Source: Acarospora socialis
Lineage: Eukaryota > Ascomycota > Lecanoromycetes > Acarosporales > Acarosporaceae
Direction: 5' to 3'
NCBI GenBank assembly: GCA_025617375.2
Contig: JAMYGW020000001.1
Span: 4,015,480-4,079,479 of the forward strand
Length of the DNA stretch: 64,000 nt
Part shown: one piece after another, positions 24,479 to 35,534 of the stretch
Position numbering within the stretch: position 1 is the stretch's first letter
Layout: every line of letters starts with the position of its first letter
Made by a program: the position numbers and the translations under genes
Notes under the pieces: generated by a model
Told to the model about the DNA's origin: nothing
Database searches by the model: none
What the model saw: only the letters and a program-made list of their open reading frames with translations

Positions 24479-27400
24479 CTAATGGCCATAATTCCCACCC
24501 CATCCGCCGCGGCCGCTGCTTCCGTAATAACTTCCTCCGAACTGGCCGCCGCCGTAGTTTCCGTATCCACTGCCTTGATGGTTCTGACCACTCGCTTGAT
24601 GGTGGCCACTATGACCGCCGAGCGCGGCACCATACTGAGAGCCCTGCTGACCATGCATCGGGTGGTTCAGGTGGCTTGGATATCCCCCAAACGTCTGTTG
24701 GTTCTGGTGAGATAACGGTGGAGGAAGGCCGGACTGACCGGGCATGTTGGCTGCCGAACCGGGGCGACCAGGTTGACCGAGCAGAGGGTTAGGTACGCCT
24801 GCTCCCTTTAGCTCACCATATGGCTTCTGAGATTCGTCGTTGCTGCCGGGCTGAACCCCGTGCGGCTGATGCAGAGATTGATTTTGACCAAGATATCCCG
24901 ACTGCGATCGCCCGAAGACATCCGGCATGCCCCCGAAGGCGCTACTGGTGCTTGGATGCTGTTGGCTCTCCGATGGTTGAGCAGATCCAGAACGGCCATA
25001 TGCGGAAACACCGCCGGCGCCGAGGGCACCTTCTCTCGGAGGCATAGAGTGCTGGCCGAATCCGCTAGTATTGGCTGGTGAAGACGACTGATCGTAAGAG
25101 GACTGAGGAGACATGCCGTAGCCCTGATGAGGCTGTCCGTACATCCCACTTTTCCCTCCATAAGGACCCCCATAACCTTGATTTCCATATCCAATCTGGT
25201 AATGATGTATTATGTTAGCGGCGTGGCGGAGAATGGGTAGTCGCATTTCAGCTTCGTTATAAGACAGATACGCAACGACTTACTTGATTCATGTACGCAG
25301 CATAGTATGGGCTTGCATAGTACGGATGACCATATGGGTAGCCTCCTGGACCGGTGCCCTGGCCCTGATGTTGTTGCGGCACCTGCTGAGACTGCTGCAG
25401 CTGGTGGTGTTGCTGCTGTCCGGGCATCGTTGGGTTTGGTGTAGAGTGACCGCTTGTTTGCGCTTCGCCTGGCTGTCCATAACGCGACTGAGGCTGCTGG
25501 GCTTGACTGGTTGGGTATTGCGATGATATATCGGCCGACGAGACGCCAAAACCACTTCCAGATCTCTGCTGGGAAGCTCCTGCGTCTGTTTGACTCTGTT
25601 GTGTCTGCTGACCATAAGCCCCGTAATAACTCTGATATGCGTTCCGTTGTTGTTCGGAGGTGTAGTAGGAAGGATAATCATTGGCAGCGGAAGAAAATCC
25701 ACCAATTTGTGCTTGTGGCTGTTGTTGCTGTTGAGCTTGAGCCTGAGAATGCGCAGGATAACCGTCATAAGAATTTTGAGTGGAAGGTTGAGTAATCTGC
25801 TGAGCAAAGGCATCATAGGACTTCGGAGCTGATGCAGGGGACTCCTGCTGAGCCGGCGGTTGGCCATATCGGCTGAATTGATTGTACGGATAGCTACCCT
25901 GCGAGGTTTGCTGTGCCATTGCCTGAGGAGCGATGGGTGCTGGAGGCGAATGTTGTGTCAGAGGTTGTTGTTGCGGTGCAGGCAAACCTGGCGCTTGCCT
26001 CGGGGTCGGTAGAGACTCGGTTGCAGGTTGCTGCGGAGTCAATATCTGTGCCTGTGGTGCTGGCGGCAGGGCGGCTCTAGGGGCAATCGGCGAGTGTTGA
26101 GGCGGTTGCGCACGTGTCTCGGCTTCTTCTCTGTCTTCGTCCACATCCAAATCATCTGCGGTCCCATTCAAACCGAGACTTCCAAATTGAACAGCAGCAC
26201 GGTCAACGGCATGGTTTCCCGGCATGACGACCGCCTCTTGCTGCTCCATGACACGTCTCTGGTAGCTGGAACTACGGCCCGGCATACCAGTCGCTTTATA
26301 AGCGCTCGTTGCATAGCCACCCATTGGTGGGCGTGAGATAGGTTGTTGTTGGGATGTTGGGAGGGGAGTAGATATGAGGCTCCGAGGATCTTGAGTACTG
26401 TCGATGGTGCTCGCAGCAGTAGCCGTTGGCGGGTCCCCAGAAGTATCTAGCACTTGCTCAAGATTGCTCTCTGTAAGTTCATCCTTCGAAGGCGTGATGT
26501 TAAGTGCGGGCTGGGAAGGCACTATTCCAGGGGTCTCTGGCACGATGTCTTCGACGATAGGGGATTCGAAACTCGGGGCTGGAGGCGGAAGACCAGGCCC
26601 AGTAGAAGACTCTGCATCTGTCGATTGATGGACAACAGATTCTTCCACATGGTCCGGATGCGATGGTACCTGAGCTGCCTTTGAAACCGGTGGTACCGGG
26701 GCAGGCTTTGCAAACATGCTAGCCCAGCTTCGTGTCCCATCTGGTATGAGACTGCTCTTCGGCACTTCTGGTGCAGCAGCGGCAGCGTTGTCAGAGGCGT
26801 GGGGATTTCCCCACTGGCCTTCAGGAGCCGTTGGATGGTCATTGGCTGTATGCTCCCAGCTGGTATCCGTCAAGTCCTCGGCTTTTGGTTGTGGATTATC
26901 CCATGAACCAATGACTTGGGTGTGCGACGTTGAGCCGGCCAACCCGTCAGTCGCTGCGTCTGCCGAGTTCTTATCGGTAGTAGAGCCGCGGTTGCCATTG
27001 GAACCTGAAGCGCCTCGACCGCCTCTTCCAGTCCCTCTCCCGCGATCAGAGCCCCGTCCACGACCACCACGTCCACCGTCAAAGTTTCCTCTGCCGCGTC
27101 CGCCACGAGAAGATGGCACATTGACCGATTCCGTCAAAGGAGCTGCGGGGTCCTTGGCCTTGGATCGAGATCGATCTTTGTTCTTTTTCTTCACTTCACC
27201 CCATTGAGACACATTCCCTAAGTCACAGAACCTATCAGCGTTCTATGCGCGGTGACTCACTAAGACGTGGGAGCAAATGAGATACGCAAAGCGCAAAGCA
27301 GGTGAGGGAGGTAATTTGGAGCAAGGGTATACCTTCGGTGATTCGTTCGATGGTACTCTGCAAGTCCCCGTCGGTTTCTTGTAGAGCAAAGACGATATCC

Positions 27401-27639
27401 TCATCCGTCCAGTCTGGGAACATCTCCTTGATCGTGCTCAGTTGGCTAGAGTATTGCTTCTTCAATTGTCCAATCTCGCCCTCGTCTTCCTGTGCAGCAG
27501 GAACTGTGTTCTCGTTTCGCTCACCGTTCGAATATCTGCTTCCACCTCGACCACCTCTGGATCCGTAGCCGCCTCGCCCTCCGCGAGCTGATCCTCTCCC
27601 ACGCGGAGCAGTTGGTCGTTGTTGTACCTCGGACATCAT
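24479..27639 (-). CDS. DEF1: RNA polymerase II degradation factor 1 (CUE domain, Q/P/G-rich)
   Basis: Three exons (27639-27333, 27217-25284, 25195-24479) give 985 residues. The N-terminus has RGG boxes (RGRGSARGGRGGYGSRGGRGG), then a CUE ubiquitin-binding domain at about residues 50-100 (QLSTIKEMFPDWTDEDIVFALQETDGDLQSTIERI). The first intron is followed by the strongly conserved NVSQWGEVKKKNKDRSRSK block. The remaining 850 residues are low-complexity Q, P, S, G and Y rich, as in yeast Def1 and its filamentous orthologues. Def1 promotes ubiquitylation of stalled Rpb1 during transcription-coupled damage and is processed in its Q-rich part in yeast. Alternative start: the second Met, one codon on. 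Confidence 0.93.
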
Positions 27640-28325
27640 GGAGTTTGAGGTTGCTAAACAGGGAGAACCTATGAGTGACTACACGACTCGACTAGAAGTA
27701 AGTGTACAAATAGTAACTTCAGCTTCACGAAGAGTTCGGTAGAGTGTGGCGTCGAAGACTTGGTGAATATATGTCGAGGTGACCTTGCCGTGTTGAACAC
27801 CTCTCGATCGACTCCTAGACTTGCATATGGCGAGAGAATGGCAAGTACCAGAAGTGAGCGAGAACCGAAGAGGGCAACGGATATGCCTTTAGGCAAGAAC
27901 CTTGGGGAGCAGTAATATACCAAAGGAGAAGTCGGAGTACGAGTGCATATGAGCAAAGTGAACCTGAAGTGAAGGGTTGATCTGCATTGGAACTTTCTAA
28001 CGTAGAGGATGCGCTCGCGTGTTCGAATTCGACGCTAATGAGATTCGGCGCTAACTACGGTAAATCGTTAGGCGAGGCGACGATCTACCTACATACACCT
28101 CCGCTATCGTTAGGTCACCTCACTTATCCTTTACCTTACCTATACTACCTCGTGAGGAGCCCTTGTATAAGCGACCAGGGTGAGACAAGGAACATGGTCT
28201 ACCGGGCAGAGATTCAGGTGACAAATGGCGCTGGTTCGCTCCTGAGAACGGGTAGTTGCGAATAGAGCAATCAGCAATGCGGTTCTGTCCGCCGAAACAC
28301 CATCCGCGCAGAGTATAACGTCACG
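27640..28325. promoter_or_regulatory. Bidirectional promoter between DEF1 and the next gene
   Basis: DEF1 (minus) and the hypothetical gene (plus) diverge from this 686 bp. It contains a run of TACCTA/TAGGTCACC-type elements at 28086-28152 and no open frame with recognisable content. Confidence 0.5.
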
Positions 28326-29717
28326 ATGAAGGTCTCTGCTGTCCTGGCCATCCGAGCATTGGCGTCAAAGATACATCCGCCACTACCACTTACGCCTCGA
28401 GAGTCGCAGCAGCTTCTCTCGTTGCTTACCTCGTCCTTCAGAGAACAACTGAATAGAGAGCATCCATCCTTTCGTGCAGACGACCGTGGTGGCACTACAG
28501 AGAATCCAATCGCTGCCCCTCATGGCAAGTCTATCAGGCGGCGGTCAAGTTCCGGGACTTTCTCATCTGCCACGGCATCGTCATCAAGGTCCACAGACCA
28601 TCACTTCCAATCCATACTCAAGAACCCACTCTTTGCTGTGGGTATGAAGGACCGGCACGAATCACTCTCGAGCAGTCATATAATCCACCACGAAGACCCT
28701 CCACACAATCAAACAGCTTCTTTTGATCCGATTGCATGGTTTGAGACTTCGGTGGCGTCCGGCTCAGCGAACCTAGCGAAGGCAACATACGCAATGGACA
28801 CACTCCAAAAGATCTTGACAAGCTCGCCCGAGACCTCGATCAAGAAGGGTATGGCAGCTTCGCGCGCCGGCTCGAAAGTATTTAGTTGGCTTCGGCTCAG
28901 CGGGTTGCAAGATTCTCTCGACTTCTCCAAGGATCGAAAGTTTATAGCACTCCTCACGACCTACCTGCTCGCGGAAAAGCGTCACGACGTCATATTGAAT
29001 TGGGTCTACACGCTACATGCTCAAAGCTGCAAATTCTTGCTTGAGAACTCTGCAGGCTACCCGTCGAGGTCGATTCAATTTGCACAACGCCTGTTACTCC
29101 AGCTGGTAAAAACCGAGCTCACTCACGGCAATGGCATGAGGGCGGCTGTGGACCACTTCCTTCGCGTCATCGACGATCGAAACGCAGGAGGCAAGGAAAT
29201 CCAGAGAAGGAGTCTAGACGAAGATCTCCATCTACTCTCCTCGCTTCTTGCTCCTACCGGGAGGTATCTTGTTCACATGCTCACCCAGGAAGGCGGAGCG
29301 GGACAGCTCGGTCCGGAGGATCTCGATCGTTTCACTCAGAACATAAAGATATGGACGAGGGGCGATTTTGATGAAGCGAAAATGCATCTTCATCACCCGG
29401 TGAAGCCTAGTGCAGCCACAGCTCTGGCACATCTCAAACGTATAGCAAGAAGGACAAGCCAGTTTGAGAGTCCGAAGAAGCGTCGGGCTATCGTGCATCT
29501 ATCGTTGGATTGTGCCGGTATTCTGCTGCAACAAGGTCTGTGTTCTGACGCTACATGGGTAATGGATTTCATGCGGAGGAACTATGCAAGAGAGTTGGGA
29601 ATCATGCAAGGCTGCCAAACGGACGATCTAGCCGCCAAGGGTGGCATCGACCGGATACTGTCAGCGTATGACGAAATATCTAATCTGGAGCTCTTGGCTG
29701 GTCTAGACGCTCGTTAA
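28326..29717 (+). CDS. Conserved-looking hypothetical protein
   Basis: A single exon of 463 residues with good codon usage and no hydrophobic membrane segment. The N-terminus (MKVSAVLAIRALASKIHPPL) is basic and free of acidic residues for 24 residues, which could be a mitochondrial presequence. Residues about 55-95 are Ser/Arg-rich and probably disordered. The second half is predicted helical (for example ATYAMDTLQKILTSSPETSIKKGMAASRAGSKVFSWLRLSGLQ), with spacing that resembles helical repeat proteins. I do not recognise a named domain. It is divergently arranged with DEF1. Diverged copies of its 3' end lie downstream (29640-30750). Confidence 0.75.
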   Translation: MKVSAVLAIRALASKIHPPLPLTPRESQQLLSLLTSSFREQLNREHPSFRADDRGGTTENPIAAPHGKSIRRRSSSGTFSSATASSSRSTDHHFQSILKNPLFAVGMKDRHESLSSSHIIHHEDPPHNQTASFDPIAWFETSVASGSANLAKATYAMDTLQKILTSSPETSIKKGMAASRAGSKVFSWLRLSGLQDSLDFSKDRKFIALLTTYLLAEKRHDVILNWVYTLHAQSCKFLLENSAGYPSRSIQFAQRLLLQLVKTELTHGNGMRAAVDHFLRVIDDRNAGGKEIQRRSLDEDLHLLSSLLAPTGRYLVHMLTQEGGAGQLGPEDLDRFTQNIKIWTRGDFDEAKMHLHHPVKPSAATALAHLKRIARRTSQFESPKKRRAIVHLSLDCAGILLQQGLCSDATWVMDFMRRNYARELGIMQGCQTDDLAAKGGIDRILSAYDEISNLELLAGLDAR

Positions 29718-30750
29718 TACCTTAGTCGTGTTGGCAGCAAGGTCAGAGTAGCTTGTAGCCGCTAAGGATTTTAATGAATACTGTCAACGTATCACGAAGT
29801 CCAGATGTGTAGCTCTCGGTGAGCTAGGTGATTGTTAAGTTTGGCTGTTCGATGCAAGGCCATTCTGTCAGGGAATCCATTGGCTATAGGAATACCGACG
29901 AAGGCAGACCCAAGTAACGGCGATCGACCGAACAATACTACCGCTAATCGCCTGAAGCTACCGCAACAGCAAGAGTGTCGTGCGATGGCATAGGCCTTGA
30001 GTGCGGGCAGAAACAGGTCAAACAACACAGTTGAGAAGAGTTCTCATCAGGTGCCGCTCGATTCTATCAGTTTCTGTACTGAGTCATGCAAGAAAGAAAG
30101 GAATGAGATGACAGCGCCAATGTGGATGTACCCGAGATGGCGATAGAGCTCCATTTAATGACGTTCGGATCACGCTTTTCGACTGCTCTCTCCAAGGCTT
30201 AAAGGATACGTTACTCGTCTTCAATGAAATTCCTGTTGCAGGCATTTATGAAAAGAGATCAAGAGCTCAATAAAAACACTCGTCACCCAGTAATGGAGCA
30301 CCTGAGACCTGAGTCAGTTGCTGTTATGCGGCTGTGCCTCATTCGGGCGCTAATAACCAAGGTATTACGTGTTCGCACACAGTCCACGGTCTTGTTACAT
30401 GTTTGAACAGGGTCTTATTGACGTCGAGGGCTTCAACCGGATACTACCGGTTTACCTGAAATTCCCGATCTACAGCTTCCAGCAATCTCTAGGTCTTCGA
30501 CATAAGGTGAAGTTGAAAAGCAAGCCCACCATGATTAGATTGCGGTTAAGGCCTGGAACAGATACCGCCAGTGTCTACTCGATATCCAAGCTGTAACTCT
30601 TGGCTGGCTTGGATGTTTGTTAGCAGCTGTGTTGGACGCAAGTCCACAATCGCGAGGTGGCTGTAAAAAGCTTTGACCGGGGTCCGTCAGCGTACGACAA
30701 AAGTTTCCAACTCGTAGCTCTTTTGCGGGCTTCGGACTCATTGAGGCTGG
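29640..30750 (+). repeat. Diverged repeats of the 3' end of the preceding gene
   Basis: The last 75 coding bases (GACCGGATACTGTCAGCGTATGACG... to GCTGGTCTAGACGCTCG) have decayed relatives at about 29755-29835, 30425-30500, 30540-30620 and 30656-30745. Landmarks include AACCGGATACTACCGG (30436), CTCTTGGCTGGCTTGGATG (30596) and GTCCGTCAGCGTACGAC (30685). The pair 30540/30656 has the same spacing and linker (TGTTGGACGCAAG versus TGTTGGCAGCAAG) as the pair 29640/29755, so a two-unit block of about 190 bp appears duplicated. Confidence 0.6.
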
Positions 30751-31093
30751 GACCGTGATACAAGCATGTCCCATTTGGCGTTCAGTTAGTGGTACAGCTT
30801 TTTGTTCGACCTTCCGGCCAGCCTATGACAGGACTGGAATGATGATGGCGTGCTCTATTGGTTCATTATGTACATGCAACAGAGCTATGCGTCAGCTAGA
30901 TATATCTAGGCCCTGTAAGTCACAAGGAAGCTGACAATCTCTGAGAAGGAGGTCGACATATCCTACAATGCCATGGCGCATCAACTGAATCAAGAAATTT
31001 CTGTTCTATCCTAAAACAGCCACACAAGCAGAATTAACGTCAAATAAAGAGTTACTTATTGCAACCCAGTCTCTCTGACTTTATTGACGCCAT
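29718..31093. other. Intergenic region between the hypothetical gene and the DnaJ fusion
   Basis: Apart from the decayed 3'-end repeats the stretch shows no gene. Frames at 30224-30406 and 30369-30596 overlap the repeats. Confidence 0.45.
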
Positions 31094-33123
31094 CTATATA
31101 GCACTGCGAGACGCAGAGACTCGAAGAGCTTGCTCTATCGACTTCCTTTCATCCTTCGACAACGACGAAGGAAGCTTGACTTTGATAGTCACAATGAAGT
31201 CTCCCCTCTCCTCCGGACTCTTACTCTTCGGCATCCCAAGTCCAGGAATGGTCATCTGGTGACCGGGCGGTGTCGGACGTGCTCCACTCACAGGGACGTA
31301 CTTTCCGTCAATGGTAAAGACAGTGCGACTCCAGCCCGTAAAAGCTTCCTCCACATCGAGCTCGACGACGCTGTTGATGTTGTTCTTATCTCGTGTGAAG
31401 GTGGGATGGGGCTTCTGTGTGGGGTCAACTTTCTGGAAGGGGCCCAATCGCTCATAGAGGTCTTGAGAGCTCTTACTTCGGTCACAGTGAAGAATATGTG
31501 CTGAGGACCCTCTTCTCCCACACCTTCTCGTTTGAACTTAAATCCCGTCCTCAGCCCCGGTTTGATTTTCAATTCCACGGACTCGTCAGAAAGTACTTGT
31601 CTCCCTGACTTATCGAAAAGTTCACGTGGGATCTTCACCTTCTTACGAGTACCCGTGAATAACTCTTCTAGTGTAAGGTGCAGTGGCCTTTCCACAATCT
31701 TGGCCTCGCGTGGTGGAGAGCGCGGTTCAGTCAAAGGATCCCCAATCACCGAAGATTTTTCCTTGGCCTTAGACACCTTATTATCTTTTGTGGCTGAAGT
31801 GTCTGTCCTATATGGCGAAGAGGAGCTAGTTTTTGATTCTGATAGACCATTGGAAGGATTCACAGTTCGTGAAGATTGACCCTTGGCCTTGGACCCCTTA
31901 TCGTCTTTCTGGGCTGAAGTGTCTGTCCTATGTGGTGATGAGGAGCTATTTTTTGATTTCGATGGATCACTCCAACGATCCATAGTTTGTGGAGATTGGT
32001 CCTTGGTCTTTAAACCCTTCTTATCTTTTTGGGTCGAGCCTTCCGTCCTATGCGGCGATGAGGACCTAGCTTCAGATTTTGGTGGACGTAGTTTCTGTGC
32101 ATCATTCCTATCAAGGCGATTTGTTTCTAGAGAACGTGGTCAGAGAGACTCATTCAATGTAAAGCATGGAAGACTGACCGTTACTTGGTGTAACAATAGT
32201 GGGAGTGCGAGTAGCCTTGTTATCAGATGCAATAGCAGTACGTGCAGAGGTTGTTGACCCTTTAGAGTCCGAGCTAGAAGTCTTGACTTTGAGATCACTT
32301 CTGCTGATATCTATTTCTGTCTCCGGAGGCTGATTCTCAGATGTCTGCGCTGTAGTCCGTTGCCCTTTCGGCGAGGTCTTCGGAAAGGGATTCCTTTGTT
32401 TGGCTGCAGGAAAACGTTCCTGCAGCTCTCCATCGTCAACAAGCGGCTGCGCATGAGCCTTTATCCATTGCCTGTGCGACTGAAGATCATCCTTTAGAAA
32501 TCCATCCTCAACTAGCTCACTCTTCAAAGCATCCCAATGCACCTCCGAATCCGCCTTATCATCGCCGGATGTAGTCAAGATGGAAGATTCAGTTCTACCA
32601 GATCTGATTTCCCCAATGATAGTCTCCAGCTTCTTTTCGATCCGACCAAGCGAGCCGGTTCCCAATGTAGCAAGGAAAAGTTGAATAGCGGACGTATGGA
32701 ACGTCAACTTCTCCCGAATTTCCTGGACCTCCCTTGTGTCGAACCTGATCCTATCCTGTGTTCGTTTTTGGTTCGTCCCAAGGCTCCTATACCTCGTTAC
32801 GAGCCGTTCTAATTGTTGCAGTCCCACCCGGCAATGTCCCACTAGAACCTCTAACTCTTTCCTCTTACTGTTGCCCGCCCGATTGAGTATTGAGTCTTCG
32901 TTCTCGACTTCATCTTGGAGTTCCTTGATCGCCGTGTGAAGGGTGCTGACTTCTCGAGATATCTCTTCAAACTCTGAAGGAGCTCCTTTACCTGAAATTG
33001 TTCAGTACAGGTATACTCAGGCTGAAAGCAACCGCTCCGGGGAGTGCACAGACAGGCCTTGTAGACATTCCACGCGAATTGGCCGACGGCCAATACTTCT
33101 CCTACAGAAACGCCGAACGACAT
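31094..33123 (-). CDS. DnaJ C-terminal-domain protein with fungal signalling-type N-terminus (no J-domain)
   Basis: Four exons (33123-33054, 32991-32185, 32126-31477, 31414-31094) close in phase to 615 residues. Residues 1-160 match the N-terminal domain common in fungal NLR-like and related proteins: SFGVSVGEVLAVGQFAWNVY, then KACKGAPSEFEEISREVSTL and LVTRYRSLGTNQKRTQDRIRF. Residues about 300-425 are three Ser-rich tandem repeats. Residues about 435-605 are the two C-terminal beta domains of Sis1/DNAJB-type Hsp40: LTLEELFTGTRKKVKIPREL, FFTVTEKPHPTFTRD, VEEAFTGWSRTVFTIDGK and PGLGMPKSK...GDFIVTIKVKLP. There is no HPD motif, J-domain or G/F region, so it cannot stimulate Hsp70 ATPase in the usual way. 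It may bind Hsp70 tails or clients while sensing through its N-terminus. That role is inference. Confidence 0.85.
31741..32100 (-). repeat. In-frame tandem repeat, 3 x 120 bp
   Basis: Three head-to-tail 120-bp units (31741-31860, 31861-31980, 31981-32100) encode 40-residue units of the form SSSPHRTDTSAQKDDKGSKAK. The unit length is a multiple of three, so copy number can change without breaking the frame of the DnaJ fusion gene. Confidence 0.85.
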
Positions 33124-33779
33124 CGTGCTTGGCTCCAGGTGGGAGTCCCAACAATTTTTGAGGCATTCCAAGAATTTGTTCTAATTTAGATTCTACGCTC
33201 GAAGTCTGCGAACATCACATGCTAAGGCACAGCCAATTGTGCGAGGCTGGCCTTGCGGCTCTGGGTATCGGTTGGGGAAGGCATTGTCAGCCTCATGCAG
33301 GAATCGGGGCCAATCCCTACATTGACCACAAGGTCACCGTAAGATGGAGTAAGCAACACCCTACGCTTGCTTGATACTTCGGTTCTTCGTTTTGCAGCAG
33401 CAATGTGATAGACATTCATTAACTGCGACTGCTTTACTCTTAGTCACGCCTTACAGGTGGAGCCGATGAGAGTCATTCTCAGGTCTTTGGTTGACAAACT
33501 CAAGATTTCTAGGTTCAAATATCGCGGTAAACCTAAGGTTTCTTGTGTTGCGTGAGATACGGTCTATGTATTTGTTCGCAGGAATGGGTACTACTAAGGT
33601 AGCTAGGTAGATAGATACTCATAACATGATAAATCATCTGGATAGTCACCAGACGTTATTTCTCCGCGTAAGAGAGCCTATTCAACTATCGCCGACTCTC
33701 AGAGGCTTCTCCCGGCAAGCTCTTGATAACTGGAAACTTTGATGTCTTCTATATCAGCGACCTGCCATCTGTATCCTTC
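33124..33779. other. Intergenic region upstream of the DnaJ fusion gene
   Basis: Promoter side of the fusion gene. Frames at 33222-33419 carry no recognisable domain. TAGGTA-type short motifs occur near 33600. Confidence 0.4.
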
Positions 33780-34530
33780 CAACTAACATCTGCTCCGTAA
33801 TCCAGCAGAATCTTCAGCACCTCCACCTTCTGGCTGACCAACGTACAATCTAAGGTGGTGTCTTGTGTATGCATGCTCCAAAACCAACTTTATCAGCTGC
33901 AAATGAATGGGTTCCTCGCCGCTTCGATTAGTGCTGTCTTTCCCCCAATGGCCGAGTCGTTTCCGTGCTCCGACCGACTCTGTGCTCGAGCAGCACGCAG
34001 GCAGTCTCAAGGTCACCCGTCCACGCTGCAAGATGTAGAGGCGTCCGGCCTGTATTTGGATCAACGGCGCCAGGGTCGGCGCCGTGTTCGAGCAGCCCCC
34101 GGAGATTGTTGGTTCGTCGGTAGTACCACATCGCTGCCTCAGGAGTGCAGTTTCGCCGCTTGACCCTCGGACATTGATGTTGGCACCTATTCAAGTGAAG
34201 TCCTTACTGTCACGTCACGGCCACCTGTAGCCATCTCTACTAGCTGTTTTTGTCAGTTGTTCATCCCCGGGCTTAGCCCGAAGGTCCAGTATGAAATAGA
34301 GTGCCGCAGCCTGCAAGAGGGTATGGCCATGAAAATCTTTGAGTTCGGGTCTGCACCATGCTGCTGCAGCAATTGGACGTCCTGTCTGTGTTCCCTGTTT
34401 GCTGTTTCATGCATTGGTGTAAGGCGGTCAGGATCCTGTGCTTTTGACTCTGCGCCATGGATCATTAAAGCTCGTAAATACTCAGGTCCCACCTTATTAC
34501 AGCTTCGTGCAAGGGCGCGGTAACCCACAC
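33780..34530 (-). pseudogene. Ankyrin-repeat pseudogene
   Basis: Minus-strand fragments in different frames each match the ankyrin consensus: LRALMIHGAESKAQDPDRLTPMHE then LLQQHGADPNSK (34480-34320), LRGLLEHGADPGAVDP then GRTPLHLAAWTGDLETACVLLEH (34115-33990), and KVEVLKILLDYGADVS (33830-33780). Stops and frame changes separate them, and no start, exon pattern or intact frame of useful length links them. It is a decayed remnant of an ankyrin protein, possibly the end of an NLR-like gene, close to two other genes with NLR-type domains. Confidence 0.7.
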
Positions 34531-35534
34531 CTGACGGTTTATCAGCCTTCCACCAGCTTCTGAAATTTCGTAGCGTCTAGAAATCATTTACCAGTGCTAA
34601 GGTAGTACTAAAATAGAACAACATGATGCCTATGACGGAAAATGCTTGCTGACAATGAACTCAGGACTGTCTCCGGTGAAGATTTGCTTTGCTGTCCGCC
34701 GCTTTCGTCTGGAGTCTCCGAACTCCTTTCCGAATTCTCTTCATGTCTTCAAGTCCACTGGGTAGGGACGACACTGTTTTCAGGATATGAGAGCCAATGA
34801 AAGTTGTTTCTGACACCTGTATTAGAAGCTCCACCATTGCACTGTTTTACCTCGTTGGCGGACTAGGATAGGAGCTCGCTAATTGCACCATAAGCCCTGA
34901 TCTTGAGTGGTTACGGGTAACTCTAAGCTTACCTTGCACGGACCGTCAGCACGAACTGAACAATAGATCGTGCAAGGTCTTCCGGTTCATCTAGTGGCCA
35001 TTTCAAGCGCTCTAGCACGAAGCTCTTTCCGATGTGCAAATCTATTGACTTAGAAGGAAGTCCGCGCTGCTTAAACTACGCAGTCACGGCTTAAACAACG
35101 ACTTACTGATCGAAGTTGGCTTTTAGGAAGCCCGCCAGACTTATGAAACATTATAAAGATTGAGCAGCTCTTGCTCGCGATTCAGAGACGGCGCGATGCG
35201 CCTGTTACCGCAATGTGTAGGTTTTGATGGTATTGGCAAGTTGAGGAGGTCCGCCATAATGGTTGGCTTTATTTGTTTCACTCTCCGCATTCCTTGATGC
35301 CAGCAGCGCAGTGCGATTCCTCAGCATTGAAGCTTGCTCTTGTTCATGTTCTAGTCTGAAACAACTTGCAATTACATCCGAAGGGGCGCAGCGTCAGTTC
35401 TATGTCGGCAGTGCGCACTGAGTATATGCACACTGCAGCCTTGCAGTGGAAAGCCACCTCCACAGCGATACGATGTCCACTGTGACTTCGGGCGGTACCG
35501 CGTAAGGTGAGGCAACGTAGACCGTTGGCCGATC
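34531..35534. other. Intergenic region with one inverted repeat
   Basis: No gene is seen. A perfect 10-bp inverted repeat (ACCTTGCACG at 34931-34940, CGTGCAAGGT at 34969-34978) could form a hairpin with a 28-base loop. Confidence 0.5.

Noticed and set aside
24808-25194. 128-codon minus-strand frame in the last DEF1 exon, and a 178-codon plus frame at 24256-24792
   Set aside because: Low-complexity repeats in DEF1 open other frames; neither shows domains or proper codon use.
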